Positions 16,014 through 25,747 of a stretch of DNA of 64,000 bases are shown piece after piece. Origin of the DNA: Flavivirga spongiicola (GTDB lineage Bacteria > Bacteroidota > Bacteroidia > Flavobacteriales > Flavobacteriaceae); assembly GCF_030540825.1 (NCBI RefSeq), contig NZ_JAUOEO010000001.1, positions 97,001 to 161,000 on the forward strand. The letters run 5' to 3'. Position 1 is the stretch's first letter. The number at the start of each line of letters is the position of its first letter. Under the pieces are notes generated by a model. The model did no database searches. It worked only from the letters and a program-made list of their open reading frames with translations, and was not told the origin of the DNA. The position numbers and the translations under genes are program-made.

Positions 16014-17462
16014 ATGAAGAAAACATATAAGTATAGTGTAATCACTATGTTAATGCTATCCCTAGCCATAGTTACTAATAGTTGCTCTTACAATCCCAAA
16101 ATCCGAATTGCCTCATTCAATATACTCAGTGGGCAGTTTAAATTCAACATGGAATTGGGCCCAAGAGCAGATGATTATGAGTACAAGAGGATGTTGCAGG
16201 TGCGTTATATTGATTCGGTACAACCTGATATTATTCTCTTACAAGAAGCCGAGCCTTTGTATGAACAGATAGACTATATTATAAAAAAAATGCCTTGGTT
16301 GCAATCAGTTAAAGCGTCCAATGGATTAAGTATTCTTTATCATAAAAATAAGTTTGAATTATTAAATCATGGGTATGTTAGACCAATTTCATTACAGCAT
16401 GCTTCTTTAAAACATGTCCAATCTGGAAAAAAATTGAATGTATTGAATATGCATTTAGCAGGTGAAGCTGGCAGTCTTCTTAATCTCAGAAAAATAATGG
16501 CATGGGCTTCACAACATCTTGATATGAATCATGAAAGCACCTTACTAGCTGGGGATATGAACGCATCTCTTACCAGCAAATATTATGATCAATTCATCAA
16601 TGATTTTCCTGTTTTCAATGATCCTAACCATAATGATGCCCTTAAATTTAACAAAGAACTTATCGATTGGATATTATTAAATAAAGGGTTTAAACTTGTT
16701 GGCTCGGGATGGAAAAAAGCCAAATTGGAATCACGTTTTATATCAGATCATCCTATAGTTTGGGCTGATTTAAACCTTACAGATGTGAATGATAATTTTG
16801 ATTTCGATAAAGCTAGTCGCCCCTACCTTGTACTAGACAAGCAAGATAAAACCATTCATAAATATTTTTCAGTTCATTCAGAAGAAATTTTTCATTTAAA
16901 AGGGCAAAATTATTTTTTGTCAACTGAAAATCAATTAATTATTGATGCAAAGCAATATAGTGTTGGCTTTTGGTTAAATTCCAGTATTGAAAACAACCAA
17001 TTGGGGCAAAATTATCTAATTACCAATCAAGGATATCCTTTTGGTTGGGAGGTAGAACTAAGATCCGGTGTCCCCTATTTTGAAGCTAGAATTGAATCCG
17101 GTCAAGGCAAGAAGTCTAAAGGGGTTAAAATTAGTGGCAATACCATGGTAGAAGCAAATAAATGGTATCACATCCTAGTTTCTATAGACGAAGAAAATGA
17201 TGCCAAATTATATTTAAATGGCATATTAGAAGGCTCCGTTTCGTTATCAGGTAAAATTGCATACCACAAAGAAAATCCTGGGATTTTCATAGGAACCAGA
17301 TGGGATTTACGAAATATTTTTAAAGGTAAAATAACCAAGCCTGTCTTTTATAAAACTATCATTAACAGTCAAAAGCTAAATACTATACTTGAAAGTAAAT
17401 CTAACATGACAAAAGAGGATATGGAATTATTCTATTTAAATTTTAAAAACAAAAAGCAATAG
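16014..17462 (+). CDS. Endonuclease/exonuclease/phosphatase-family lipoprotein with C-terminal LamG domain
   Basis: 482 residues, lipobox TNSC (Cys24). Residues 30-255 form an EEP (DNase I-like) phosphoesterase with a complete active site: N36 in SFNILSG, E78 in LLQEAE, H147 in NMH, D181 and N183 in GDMNAS, and D245-H246 in SDHPIV. Residues about 270-480 form a LamG-like domain (YSVGFWLNSS, GWEVELRSG, EANKWYHILVSID, YLNGILEGS). Members of this fold cleave phosphodiesters or remove phosphates from nucleic acids, sphingomyelin or inositol phosphates. The substrate here is open, but export and a binding module argue for an extracellular phosphoester. It sits between two Sus systems. Confidence 0.82.
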   Translation: MKKTYKYSVITMLMLSLAIVTNSCSYNPKIRIASFNILSGQFKFNMELGPRADDYEYKRMLQVRYIDSVQPDIILLQEAEPLYEQIDYIIKKMPWLQSVKASNGLSILYHKNKFELLNHGYVRPISLQHASLKHVQSGKKLNVLNMHLAGEAGSLLNLRKIMAWASQHLDMNHESTLLAGDMNASLTSKYYDQFINDFPVFNDPNHNDALKFNKELIDWILLNKGFKLVGSGWKKAKLESRFISDHPIVWADLNLTDVNDNFDFDKASRPYLVLDKQDKTIHKYFSVHSEEIFHLKGQNYFLSTENQLIIDAKQYSVGFWLNSSIENNQLGQNYLITNQGYPFGWEVELRSGVPYFEARIESGQGKKSKGVKISGNTMVEANKWYHILVSIDEENDAKLYLNGILEGSVSLSGKIAYHKENPGIFIGTRWDLRNIFKGKITKPVFYKTIINSQKLNTILESKSNMTKEDMELFYLNFKNKKQ

Positions 17463-17804
17463 TAATTTTCCATTTACTTCACTTTATTTCCTTTAAAAAA
17501 CATTATCATCAAATTATCAATTTGTAAAAATTGCATGTTAAACCCAATTTAAAAGCGTTCTATGGCCCATAAAAGAGGAAATAAGAACACAAAGACTTTA
17601 ATCTGCTGAGTATAGAAAAAAACGCCTTTGAATAGATAAACGTCCATTGAGGTTGTATCTCAACTACTATAAAATATAAATTTAATTCCTGACACCAATA
17701 CCGTTATAAAAATTATTATTCTATAACATGATTAATAATCATAAATAATGAGGGGAAAATTTTCATCTCTTCCCCTCATTAAAAAACTAAACTCAAACTA
17801 ATAC
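17463..17804. other. Intergenic region between convergent genes
   Basis: 342 bp of AT-rich DNA between the EEP-LamG gene (plus) and the second susD (minus). Apart from the hairpin at 17747-17780 I see no coding remnant, promoter or repeat. Confidence 0.5.
17747..17780. terminator. Terminator hairpin between convergent genes
   Basis: AATGAGGGGAA (17747-17757) pairs with TTCCCCTCATT (17770-17780) around a 12-nt loop, starting 25 bp past the susD stop. It probably ends the second Sus operon; the T-run on the minus strand is weak (ATTTATG). Confidence 0.65.
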
Positions 17805-19322
17805 TTAATACCCTGTATTTTGAGGAAGTAAGTTAGGATTTAATTCTATTTCCCTTTGTGGTACTGGTAATAAATACCTATTTGGGAAAGCTGCTGTAAA
17901 TTCTTGATAAACCCCACTAGTATAAATATCAAAAGTTAATGGGATTTCCTTTCTAATGACATCAAACCATCTTTTTATTTCATAACCAAATTCCCAATAA
18001 CGTTCTTCTATAACGGCACTATCAAAATCTGAAACCGATAAACCAGAAAGCTCCGATCCAGAGCCAATGCCACGTACTCTAACATCATTTATACATTTAT
18101 AAGCTAATGCATTTGCACCTCCATCTGCCATATTTTGTGCTTCAGCATAAATAAGTAATACTTCAGCATATCTAAACAAAACTAGGTTTTGGTCAGATTC
18201 ATCGCCTTCCGGTCCTTGTGAGCCATAAGTGTATTTTTTAATAAATCCAGTATCCAAAGCATCTTTAAGAAAATACTTTCTTTCGTTTGGCAATCCTATA
18301 TTATTAACATTTCTATAAACCTGATTAGAAAAATTACCGTTACCATCCATTTCATTTAAAAAGTTTTGAACAACAGGATCACTATTCAAATAAAAGGTAA
18401 CTTCTTTTCTTGGTCCATCAGGAAAATCATCCATATATCTTCTATAAGCTCTTGAGCCAGGATTGGTAATACCATTTCGCAACGCAGTATTATTAAATAA
18501 TGAATTACTATAAGCTGAACCTACCGAGGTAGAATGAATAAATTGAAAAATAATACTAGTGCTGTTATTCTGTTTAGAAGCCATAAAATTATCGACATAC
18601 TCGCCTAAACTATAGGTGTCTGAATCTATTATTTCCTTAGCTTTAGAAGCTGCTTTTTCATAATTTTCTGTTAGCTTTAATGGCGCTCCAGCCATCGTTA
18701 GATATACTTTTGATAGATATGCTTTTGAAGTCCAAGACGTAGGCTCTCCTGGTAAAGCGGTTGTACTTAAAAGTGTTTCTGATTTTTGAAAATCATCAAT
18801 AACTTGTGTGTATACCTCCGTTGAAGGGGTTCTTCCATCACTAACTCCAATATTATCTAAAGAAGAAGACCCTGATAATATTAAAGGAACATCACCGTAA
18901 AACCTTACCAAATAAAAATAAGCAAAGGCTCTTAAAAAGTGAGCTTTTCCTAAAATTTTATTTTTTTGACTCTCAGTTCCATTTTCTGCTAAAGCTATAT
19001 TGTCTATAACACTATTAAGGCTATTAATAGCCTTATAAGAATCAGCCCATAAATTGCCGAAATCTGCTGGCGAAAAACTATAGGTATCTATAGTAGGACT
19101 TGCTTCTATTGCTTTACTACCACTTGTAGGTGTATAATATCCCATGCTTTGTAAAGTTCGTGTTGCTCCATTAACCAAACTTTCAAAATTTTCAATTTTT
19201 TGAAATGTATTGGATGCAGATTCAAAGCTAAAAGGTTCTTCTTCTAGGGTTTCACAAGAAAACGTGAACATGCAAATTGCAAATAACCCTACAATAATTT
19301 TATATATATTATTTTGTTTCAT
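17805..19322 (-). CDS. SusD/RagB-family outer-membrane lipoprotein
   Basis: 505 residues with lipobox FTFSC (Cys23). LEEEPFSFESASNTFQKIEN is a typical SusD N-terminus. KAINSLNSVIDNI, KAHFLRAFAYFYLVRFYGDV, SKVYLTMAG and LFRYAEVLLIYAEAQN mark the helical repeats, and RYLLPVPQREIELNPNL is the usual C-terminal signature of the RagB/SusD family. It captures substrate on top of the SusC barrel encoded 24 bp upstream. No extra binding protein or enzyme follows it in this operon. Confidence 0.92.
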   Translation of the reverse strand: MKQNNIYKIIVGLFAICMFTFSCETLEEEPFSFESASNTFQKIENFESLVNGATRTLQSMGYYTPTSGSKAIEASPTIDTYSFSPADFGNLWADSYKAINSLNSVIDNIALAENGTESQKNKILGKAHFLRAFAYFYLVRFYGDVPLILSGSSSLDNIGVSDGRTPSTEVYTQVIDDFQKSETLLSTTALPGEPTSWTSKAYLSKVYLTMAGAPLKLTENYEKAASKAKEIIDSDTYSLGEYVDNFMASKQNNSTSIIFQFIHSTSVGSAYSNSLFNNTALRNGITNPGSRAYRRYMDDFPDGPRKEVTFYLNSDPVVQNFLNEMDGNGNFSNQVYRNVNNIGLPNERKYFLKDALDTGFIKKYTYGSQGPEGDESDQNLVLFRYAEVLLIYAEAQNMADGGANALAYKCINDVRVRGIGSGSELSGLSVSDFDSAVIEERYWEFGYEIKRWFDVIRKEIPLTFDIYTSGVYQEFTAAFPNRYLLPVPQREIELNPNLLPQNTGY

Positions 19323-19346
19323 GATTTATATTTTTATAATCCTATA

Positions 19347-22300
19347 TTAAAAATCTACTTTAACGCCCAGAGTAAATGTTCTCGCTTTTGGATAACCATT
19401 TAATTCATAGCCTCTAACGCCATCATTTTCATTGGCAGCCAATTCTGGATCATACCCCGTATAATCAGTCCATAAAGCTAGGTTTTGCCCGCTCAAATAC
19501 AATCTCATCGCATCTACCCCTAGTTTAGATATAAGCTTTTCGTTAAAATTATAAGCAAGTGTTACATTACTTAACCTAATATAAGAAGCATCTTCAACAA
19601 AAATATCTGATTGCCAAGCATCTTTTCTGGTAAAAATATTGGTCGCATTTTGTCTAGCTGCCGTTTGATTAATGGTTCCTGTATAATCTACACGTTGGTA
19701 GTAGCCATCTGGATGATTAATGGGATGCCATCTTTCTCTTCCTCTATAACCCGTAGCGCCAACATCTTCCATATCAAAACGACTTCTTGCTCCCTCATTA
19801 TAAATTTCACCACCTTGAGACCCTTGAAATTGTACATTCAAGTCAAACCCTTTATAACTTGCCGCAGTATTAAAGCCCCAAGTAAAATCTGGGTTGGCAG
19901 ATCCAAGAAAAACTTTATCATTTTCATCATAAACACCATCATTATTTTGATCTATAATTTTAGCAGTTCCTGGTATTTGTCCATACCCAAAAGCTTCAGC
20001 TTCTTCATCCAACTGCCAAACTCCCACATATTTATATCCATAAATAGCACCTAATGGCTGCCCTTTTAATAGATACATAACACTGTTTAAAGGTATGCGC
20101 TCCTCATCAGGGGTACTTAGTTCTACAACTTTATTTTTATTAAAAGTCATATTTAAACCAGCTGTCCATCTAAAATCATTTTGTTCTAAAAGCGTACCAT
20201 CGATTAAAAATTCAAACCCTCTATTTTCTACCTCTCCTACATTTTGTAATACAGAGCTAAAACCAGATTGACTTGCCAAGGTTCTAGAGGATAACAAATC
20301 GCTCGTCTTTTTATAATAATAATCTGCAGTAAAGTTTAACTTATAATCAAATAACGAAATATCAACACCGAAATCTGATTGTGCTGTCTTTTCCCATTTT
20401 AAATCTGGATTCGCAATTCTGTTAAAGGCACTACCTAAAGATAAAGAACCTCCATTTGTAGGATAATCTAAACTTGTACCACCGGTAGTTATTTGTGAAA
20501 GCGTTTGATATGGGCTAATAGCTTGATTACCTGTAACACCGTATGATAACCTTAATTTCAAGTTATTAATATGATTACTGTTTTCAAGAAATTTTTCGTT
20601 CGACAATCTCCAGGCAAAAGCACCAGAAGGAAAAATACCCCATTTATTATTAGCTCCAAAAACAGATGACCCGTCCGATCGTAAAGATGCAGTAAGTAAA
20701 AAACGATCATCAAAACCATAATTAACACGCCCCATATAGGATAAAATGACTCTCTTCTCTTTATTAGAAGATTTTCCTGTTACAATCTCTGCAGATTGAA
20801 TGGCATTGAAACTAGTCGTATTATTATTAAAGCCCTGAACAGAGATAGAAGAACTTGTTGATGTTGTATACTGTTGCTCAAATAAACCTGTAAACGCTAA
20901 ACTATGCTTATTAAAATCTTTCTTATATGTTAGGATATTAGAGTTTTGCCAAAAAGAGTTTTCAGAATTGCTAATACTTGCTGTTCTCTGTCCGTCGCTA
21001 GTACTACGTCCATTAATTAACTCATTAAGATATGTTCTCCCATTATTATTAAAAGAAGTCATACCTCCAGTTACTTTTAATTTTAAGCCTTCAGCAATTT
21101 CATATTCCAAATAGGTAGATAAGGTATTACTCGATGTTATTATTTCTCGTTCTGGTTCTAAAGCTGCAGCAACAGGATTTATTAAACTTCCTCCATTAGG
21201 TGATGAATCACCAAAACCACCATAGCTCCCTCTATGATTAAAGTATCTACCAATTAAAGATTCGCTAAATGGATATCTAGGATCATTAAAGGTTTCAGGG
21301 TATTTTACGCCAAGACCTACAGGCAATGCATAAAGGGCTGCAGATACGACTCCTAGACTGCCACGACCACCTTCACCTACTGGATTATCATTCTCCCTAG
21401 ATAATAATATCGTTGCTCCTACTTTTAATCGATCGTTTGCCTGAACATTAACACTTGCTCTAAAGTTAAATCTTTCATAATCCGAATTTATAACTAAACC
21501 TTCTTGGTCTAGATAATTTCCAGCAAGGCTATATGAAATATTATCATTACCTCCTCTTACACTAAGATTATAATTATTAGTATTTGCATTTCTAAAAATT
21601 TCGTCTTGCCAGTCTATAGCTAATTCTCCATTTCTGGCAGCCTCTATAGCCTCTGGATGATAATATAACCAAGTCATTGATCTATTACCATTAACATCTG
21701 GAGTTAAAATCTGCTCGTCTGTAGGATAGTTAAAGTCTGTTAAATCGTTAATCTGTTGAGAATATTTGGCATATCGCCTTCTATTATTTGCAGAAGTTGT
21801 ATAGCCAACAGCGTCTAGAATTTTAACTTTTTTTGGTACCGATGCCAGTGTAGTGAAATAATCAAAGGTAATTTGAGCTTTACCTTTTTTTCCTTTTTTT
21901 GTTGTAACTAGTATAACACCATTTGCACCTCTAGATCCATATATTGCAGTTGCTGATGCATCTTTTAAAACTTGTATAGACTCAATATTATTTGGATTTA
22001 ATGTATTAAAATCTGCTCCGATAAGATCGTCAACAACTACCAAAGGAGCATTATTTCCAATAATTGAGTTCGCGCCTCTAATTCTAATAACTTGGTTACC
22101 TCCTGGTCTACCTGAAGGTGTACTTACAGATACCCCAGCAATTCTTCCCTGTAAAATTTCTGAAGGTTTAGTGGTTGGTTGTGTTTCAAATGCTTTAGAA
22201 GAAAGGGAGGATACTGAGCCAGTTAAATCACCTTTTTTAACAGAGCCATAACCAACTAAAACAATTTCTTCCAAGCTTGCTGCGTTTTCAATTAAAGTTA

Positions 22301-22928
22301 TAGCAATAGTTTCTTGATTATTAACAACGACTTCTTTTGTTAAAAAACCTAAATAAGAAACAACAAGCACAGCTTGTTCATCGGCTAGTCCAATAGAAAA
22401 TTTACCATCAAAATCGGTTTGTGTTCCATTTGTAGTCCCTTTTTCTAAGATATTGGCTCCTGGTAAGGGTTGCCCGTTAGTATCTGAAACAACACCACTC
22501 ACAACAAGTTGTTGGTTATCAAGCTCGATCTGCTCCACTTCTTTTTTAGGTGTCATCACACTACCTAACTTGGCCTTAATAACAATTTGTTTTTTTAAAA
22601 ACACAATGGATACATTAGCATCTTTAAAGAGTTTATTAAGAATAGACGATAGCTTTTCTTTTTTTGCAGATACGTTTACAATTTTATTTGTTTGAAAAAT
22701 GTTCTTTTCATATAAAAACTTAAAGTCAGTTTTCTGTTCAATCACATTTAAAACACTTTTTAAGTTTACCTGTTTCATATCTAGCGAAATTTTAATGTCT
22801 TGACCATAAGTGTCATTCGCGTGCATCTGAAATAGAGAGACAACTAGTAAGAGTGTTGTTAATTTCATTTTTAAACTTATTTTAGAGGAATAGGCGCATA
22901 GGCAAACCCCTTTAATGAATTTTTTCAT
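19347..22928 (-). CDS. SusC/RagA-like TonB-dependent transducer with STN domain
   Basis: 1193 residues from the ATG at 22928; an upstream ATG at 22961 would only add a hydrophilic leader. It has a signal peptide, the STN domain (KISLDMKQVNLKSVLNVIEQ), a carboxypeptidase-D-like domain (VVSGVVSDTNGQPLPGANIL), a plug with VVDDLIGADFNTLNPNNIES and LKDASATAIYGSRGANGVIL, then the beta-barrel ending in TFTLGVKVDF. The STN domain and the nearby fecR and sigma genes show trans-envelope regulation. It is clearly distinct in sequence from the first SusC of the window, so it probably takes a related but not identical ligand. Confidence 0.92.
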   Translation of the reverse strand: MKKFIKGVCLCAYSSKISLKMKLTTLLLVVSLFQMHANDTYGQDIKISLDMKQVNLKSVLNVIEQKTDFKFLYEKNIFQTNKIVNVSAKKEKLSSILNKLFKDANVSIVFLKKQIVIKAKLGSVMTPKKEVEQIELDNQQLVVSGVVSDTNGQPLPGANILEKGTTNGTQTDFDGKFSIGLADEQAVLVVSYLGFLTKEVVVNNQETIAITLIENAASLEEIVLVGYGSVKKGDLTGSVSSLSSKAFETQPTTKPSEILQGRIAGVSVSTPSGRPGGNQVIRIRGANSIIGNNAPLVVVDDLIGADFNTLNPNNIESIQVLKDASATAIYGSRGANGVILVTTKKGKKGKAQITFDYFTTLASVPKKVKILDAVGYTTSANNRRRYAKYSQQINDLTDFNYPTDEQILTPDVNGNRSMTWLYYHPEAIEAARNGELAIDWQDEIFRNANTNNYNLSVRGGNDNISYSLAGNYLDQEGLVINSDYERFNFRASVNVQANDRLKVGATILLSRENDNPVGEGGRGSLGVVSAALYALPVGLGVKYPETFNDPRYPFSESLIGRYFNHRGSYGGFGDSSPNGGSLINPVAAALEPEREIITSSNTLSTYLEYEIAEGLKLKVTGGMTSFNNNGRTYLNELINGRSTSDGQRTASISNSENSFWQNSNILTYKKDFNKHSLAFTGLFEQQYTTSTSSSISVQGFNNNTTSFNAIQSAEIVTGKSSNKEKRVILSYMGRVNYGFDDRFLLTASLRSDGSSVFGANNKWGIFPSGAFAWRLSNEKFLENSNHINNLKLRLSYGVTGNQAISPYQTLSQITTGGTSLDYPTNGGSLSLGSAFNRIANPDLKWEKTAQSDFGVDISLFDYKLNFTADYYYKKTSDLLSSRTLASQSGFSSVLQNVGEVENRGFEFLIDGTLLEQNDFRWTAGLNMTFNKNKVVELSTPDEERIPLNSVMYLLKGQPLGAIYGYKYVGVWQLDEEAEAFGYGQIPGTAKIIDQNNDGVYDENDKVFLGSANPDFTWGFNTAASYKGFDLNVQFQGSQGGEIYNEGARSRFDMEDVGATGYRGRERWHPINHPDGYYQRVDYTGTINQTAARQNATNIFTRKDAWQSDIFVEDASYIRLSNVTLAYNFNEKLISKLGVDAMRLYLSGQNLALWTDYTGYDPELAANENDGVRGYELNGYPKARTFTLGVKVDF

Positions 22929-22981
22929 ACTTTTGTTTTGATTTAATAATCTGTTAGACATTTTTTTAAATCACTTTTAAG

Positions 22982-23009
22982 ACCGAGAGATGTAGTAGCA
23001 TTTTTCGGT
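22982..23009 (-). promoter_or_regulatory. Dyad element upstream of the second susC (candidate ECF promoter/operator)
   Basis: ACCGA (22982-22986) and TCGGT (23005-23009) bracket a core that reads AAATGCTACTAC on the minus strand, with AAATG beginning 71 nt before the susC ATG. Over the 21 positions after AAATG, 14 match the element upstream of the first susC (AAATGTTACGAC core). Both are dyads and both follow a run of A on the minus strand. Confidence 0.55.
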
Positions 23010-23196
23010 TTTTTTATATCATTTCTAAACCATTTTAATAGGTTATAAAACAAATTATAAAAGTGATTGGTTTTTTTACTTGTACCAAATAAGTTTTAAA
23101 AAGACAGATAATTTAGTTTAATCATCGTGATGTCATGCTCATTTGGATTTAATGTTAATAGTTAATTAAAGTTGTTTTTTGTCATATAATTTTAGT

Positions 23197-24333
23197 TTAT
23201 GGGTTAATAATTATTTCATTATTGTTAAAAGTAAAGCTAAACGATGCCGAATTACTAAAACTCGTCATTACCTGATGAATATCTTCTATATCAAATTTTG
23301 CTGTAAAATATCTATTTTCAAGCGCTTTATAATTGTTTATAAACGTGACATTATATTGGCGTTCTAACTTTTTTAAGATGTTTTTAAATGCCACCTCGTT
23401 AAGTATAAGTCTTCCTTTCATCCAGGCCGTGTGCATAGCTATATCTGCTGGATTGATAGAAATTAGGTCATTGTCTTTATTTAAAGAAGCTATATAACCG
23501 GGTTGTAAAACGGTTGTCGTCTCTTTATTATATGTTTCGTCCTTTTTATAGATACTTACAGAGCCTTCTACCAATACTGTATTGGTATGGGCATCTTCCG
23601 GATATGAAGTCATGTTAAACTGTGTACCAAGAACTCTCACATTTATTTCATCAGCATTCACTATAAAAGGGTGGTTTGTGTCTTTGACAACATCAAAATA
23701 GGCTTCACCATTTAAAAACACCTGACGGTCTAATCCTTTAATAAACTTGACCGGGTATTTTAATGAGGTTCCAGCATTTAAATGTACTAGTGTACCATCG
23801 GATAATTTAACATCAAAACGCTTACCATAAGGTACTGTAAGCGTGTTGTATGCTAAAGTTTCTGTATTAGAATTATCATCATAACTTAGTTGACTTCCTT
23901 CTTGCTTCCCAATAACTTCTCCTCTAGCGTCAATCACCTTGGTTGAACCATCCTCATTAATGACTTTAATAGTGCCATTGTCTAATTGAAGTGTGATATG
24001 TGTTTCATCAATAATAGGTTCTAATTTCTCATTAAAAAACCCTTGCTGGTAAAAATACCCTAATCCTAAAAAGAGGAATACTATTGCAGCATATTTTATC
24101 CATCCATTATATAAACGTTTTACTGGGTTTTGTGTTTTTTGAATACTTTTCCAAACTGCTGCGTAGGCTAGTTCAAAATCTATATCTTGCAAAGCTGTAT
24201 TGGTGTCACTTAAATCACGTAAGTAAGTTTCAAATTCAACTTGATGTTTTGGTTTCTGTAACCATTTCTGCAATTCATCCAATTCAGAGACCGTAATGGT
24301 ATTGTTTAAAAACTTATCTATTAGAGATTTCAC
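23197..24333 (-). CDS. FecR-type anti-sigma factor
   Basis: 378 residues with the same layout as the first FecR: a short cytoplasmic part (FLNNTITVSELDELQKWLQK), one membrane helix (about 84-101, WIKYAAIVFLFLGLGYFYQ), a FecR domain (VPYGKRFDVKLSDGTLVHLN; FLNGEAYFDVVKD) and a C-terminal STN-like domain that also ends in IIINP. The only start at the domain beginning is a GTG at 24333, four codons after an in-frame stop. Unlike the first system, its sigma gene is divergent, so the two share a 104-bp promoter region. Confidence 0.9.
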   Translation of the reverse strand: MKSLIDKFLNNTITVSELDELQKWLQKPKHQVEFETYLRDLSDTNTALQDIDFELAYAAVWKSIQKTQNPVKRLYNGWIKYAAIVFLFLGLGYFYQQGFFNEKLEPIIDETHITLQLDNGTIKVINEDGSTKVIDARGEVIGKQEGSQLSYDDNSNTETLAYNTLTVPYGKRFDVKLSDGTLVHLNAGTSLKYPVKFIKGLDRQVFLNGEAYFDVVKDTNHPFIVNADEINVRVLGTQFNMTSYPEDAHTNTVLVEGSVSIYKKDETYNKETTTVLQPGYIASLNKDNDLISINPADIAMHTAWMKGRLILNEVAFKNILKKLERQYNVTFINNYKALENRYFTAKFDIEDIHQVMTSFSNSASFSFTFNNNEIIINP

Positions 24334-24437
24334 GGGGTATTATTTTAATGTTCTTATTCTATATACGCTTCATTTTTTTACATCCCCTAAATTATTATCA
24401 TTTTTTTTTTAATCTTTACATAAATTTTATTTCGCTT

Positions 24438-25028
24438 ATGTCAATTTATACTTCCTGGAGTCATAAAGAATTAGTAATGGCAATACAACAAGGGGATAAA
24501 GTAGCTTTTAAGTTTTTGTTTGAGCAATACTATGGGCCATTGGTTGGTTACATCAGCACATATACACAAGACAAACAACTTTCGGAAGATATTGTACAAC
24601 ATAGTTTTATTACTTTATGGCAGAAACGAAGCAGGCTATCAAATGAAGCTTCTCCAAAAAACTATTTATATACCATAGCATATAATCGTTATATAGACCT
24701 ACTTCGTAAAGAAAAACGGGTTGGTGGCTTACTAGAAGATCTTCGCATGGAAAACTTACGTAATCGTATTGAAGAAGATCGGGAATTTTTAGAAAAACGC
24801 CTATTTAAGTTAAAAAAAATAATAGAAGGATTACCTCCTCGTTGTAAAGAAATTTTGTACTTAAGTAGACAACGCGGATTAGAATATACAGAGATTGCAG
24901 AAAAACTTAAAATATCACCTAAAACAGTAGAGGAACAAATACGAATTGCCTTTAAGAAAATTCGGAAGGGGTTTGAAGACGGCCATTCCTTTCTTATTTT
25001 CATTAGAAAGATATTGAATCATCGTTAA
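24438..25028 (+). CDS. ECF RNA polymerase sigma factor
   Basis: 196 residues from ATG 24438; an earlier ATG at 24348 would add a hydrophobic, Phe-rich tail not seen in the family. Region 2 has FKFLFEQYYGPLVGYISTY and SEDIVQHSFITLWQKR. Region 4 has LPPRCKEILYLSRQRGLEYT and AEKLKISPKTVEEQIRIAFK. It should be held by the divergently encoded FecR and activate the second susCD operon. It is convergent with the NUDIX gene, 77 bp away, with no strong terminator between them. Confidence 0.88.
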   Translation: MSIYTSWSHKELVMAIQQGDKVAFKFLFEQYYGPLVGYISTYTQDKQLSEDIVQHSFITLWQKRSRLSNEASPKNYLYTIAYNRYIDLLRKEKRVGGLLEDLRMENLRNRIEEDREFLEKRLFKLKKIIEGLPPRCKEILYLSRQRGLEYTEIAEKLKISPKTVEEQIRIAFKKIRKGFEDGHSFLIFIRKILNHR

Positions 25029-25105
25029 TATTTATGATAGTCTCTTTTGTTTTTATTAAGAAAACCTATGTTAACTGGTTTATACTTGTATACTAGTTAT
25101 AAAAC

Positions 25106-25648
25106 TTATTTTCGAATAGCATTAAAAACCATATTAAAATAAGTCATAGCATATGGTGCATAATTTGCTGATTTCTTTTCATCTTGCAGCTCCCTTTTTA
25201 GTTGATTCATTAAGATAAGCTTTAATTCTGCTACTTCCTCAATTTGCAATTTTAATGTTTCTAAAGGAACTGTAAGTTTGGTAATATATACATGATGAAA
25301 TTCTTTATCTATAAGAGATTCTTGGTGTTTATAATTGGTTTTATAAGTTCCAATTTTTACTAACTCCTCGTTCTTTATTTCAAAACCCACCTCTTCTAAC
25401 ACCTCCCTTTTGGCTGCTTTTAACGGTTGTTCCCCTGCACCGATATGACCTGCAACAGACACATCCCATAAGTTAGGAAAGGTATCTTTATTTGCTGCAC
25501 GTTTCTGAATAAGGACTTTACCAGAATCTGTATATAGCCATACATGAATACAAGAATGCCAATACCCAAATTGATGGGCTTCAGATTTTAAACAAACCTT
25601 TCCTGTATTATTTCCATGGTCATCAACTATATCTACAAATTCGTCCAT
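25106..25648 (-). CDS. NUDIX hydrolase (isopentenyl-diphosphate-isomerase-like subgroup)
   Basis: 180 residues. The Nudix box is complete: GHIGAGEQPLKAAKREVLEE followed by VGF, matching G-x5-E-x7-REUxEExGU. The N-terminal DEFVDIVDDHGNNTGKV and the HSCIHVWLYTDSGKVLIQKR stretch are those of cytosolic NUDIX proteins commonly labelled as IPP-isomerase-like hydrolases. The substrate is probably a nucleoside diphosphate derivative but cannot be fixed from sequence. It is a housekeeping-type gene between the Sus systems and the fucose module, set off by a terminator on its 5' side. Confidence 0.85.
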   Translation of the reverse strand: MDEFVDIVDDHGNNTGKVCLKSEAHQFGYWHSCIHVWLYTDSGKVLIQKRAANKDTFPNLWDVSVAGHIGAGEQPLKAAKREVLEEVGFEIKNEELVKIGTYKTNYKHQESLIDKEFHHVYITKLTVPLETLKLQIEEVAELKLILMNQLKRELQDEKKSANYAPYAMTYFNMVFNAIRK

Positions 25649-25666
25649 AGTTTTTATAAAAATAAA

Positions 25667-25710
25667 ATTCGGTAAATAAATGAGTTTTTAGTCTCAATTA
25701 TTTACCGAAT
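25667..25710 (-). terminator. Rho-independent terminator of the fucose operon
   Basis: ATTCGGTAAATAA (25667-25679) pairs perfectly with TTATTTACCGAAT (25698-25710). The 18-nt loop has a further TGAG/CTCA pairing. On the minus strand it is followed by TTTATTTTTATAAAA. It lies 38 bp past the GH20 stop and just before the NUDIX start. Confidence 0.85.
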
Positions 25711-25747
25711 ATATTACATAATTATTTTATTCTTTTTGCGAACTAAT

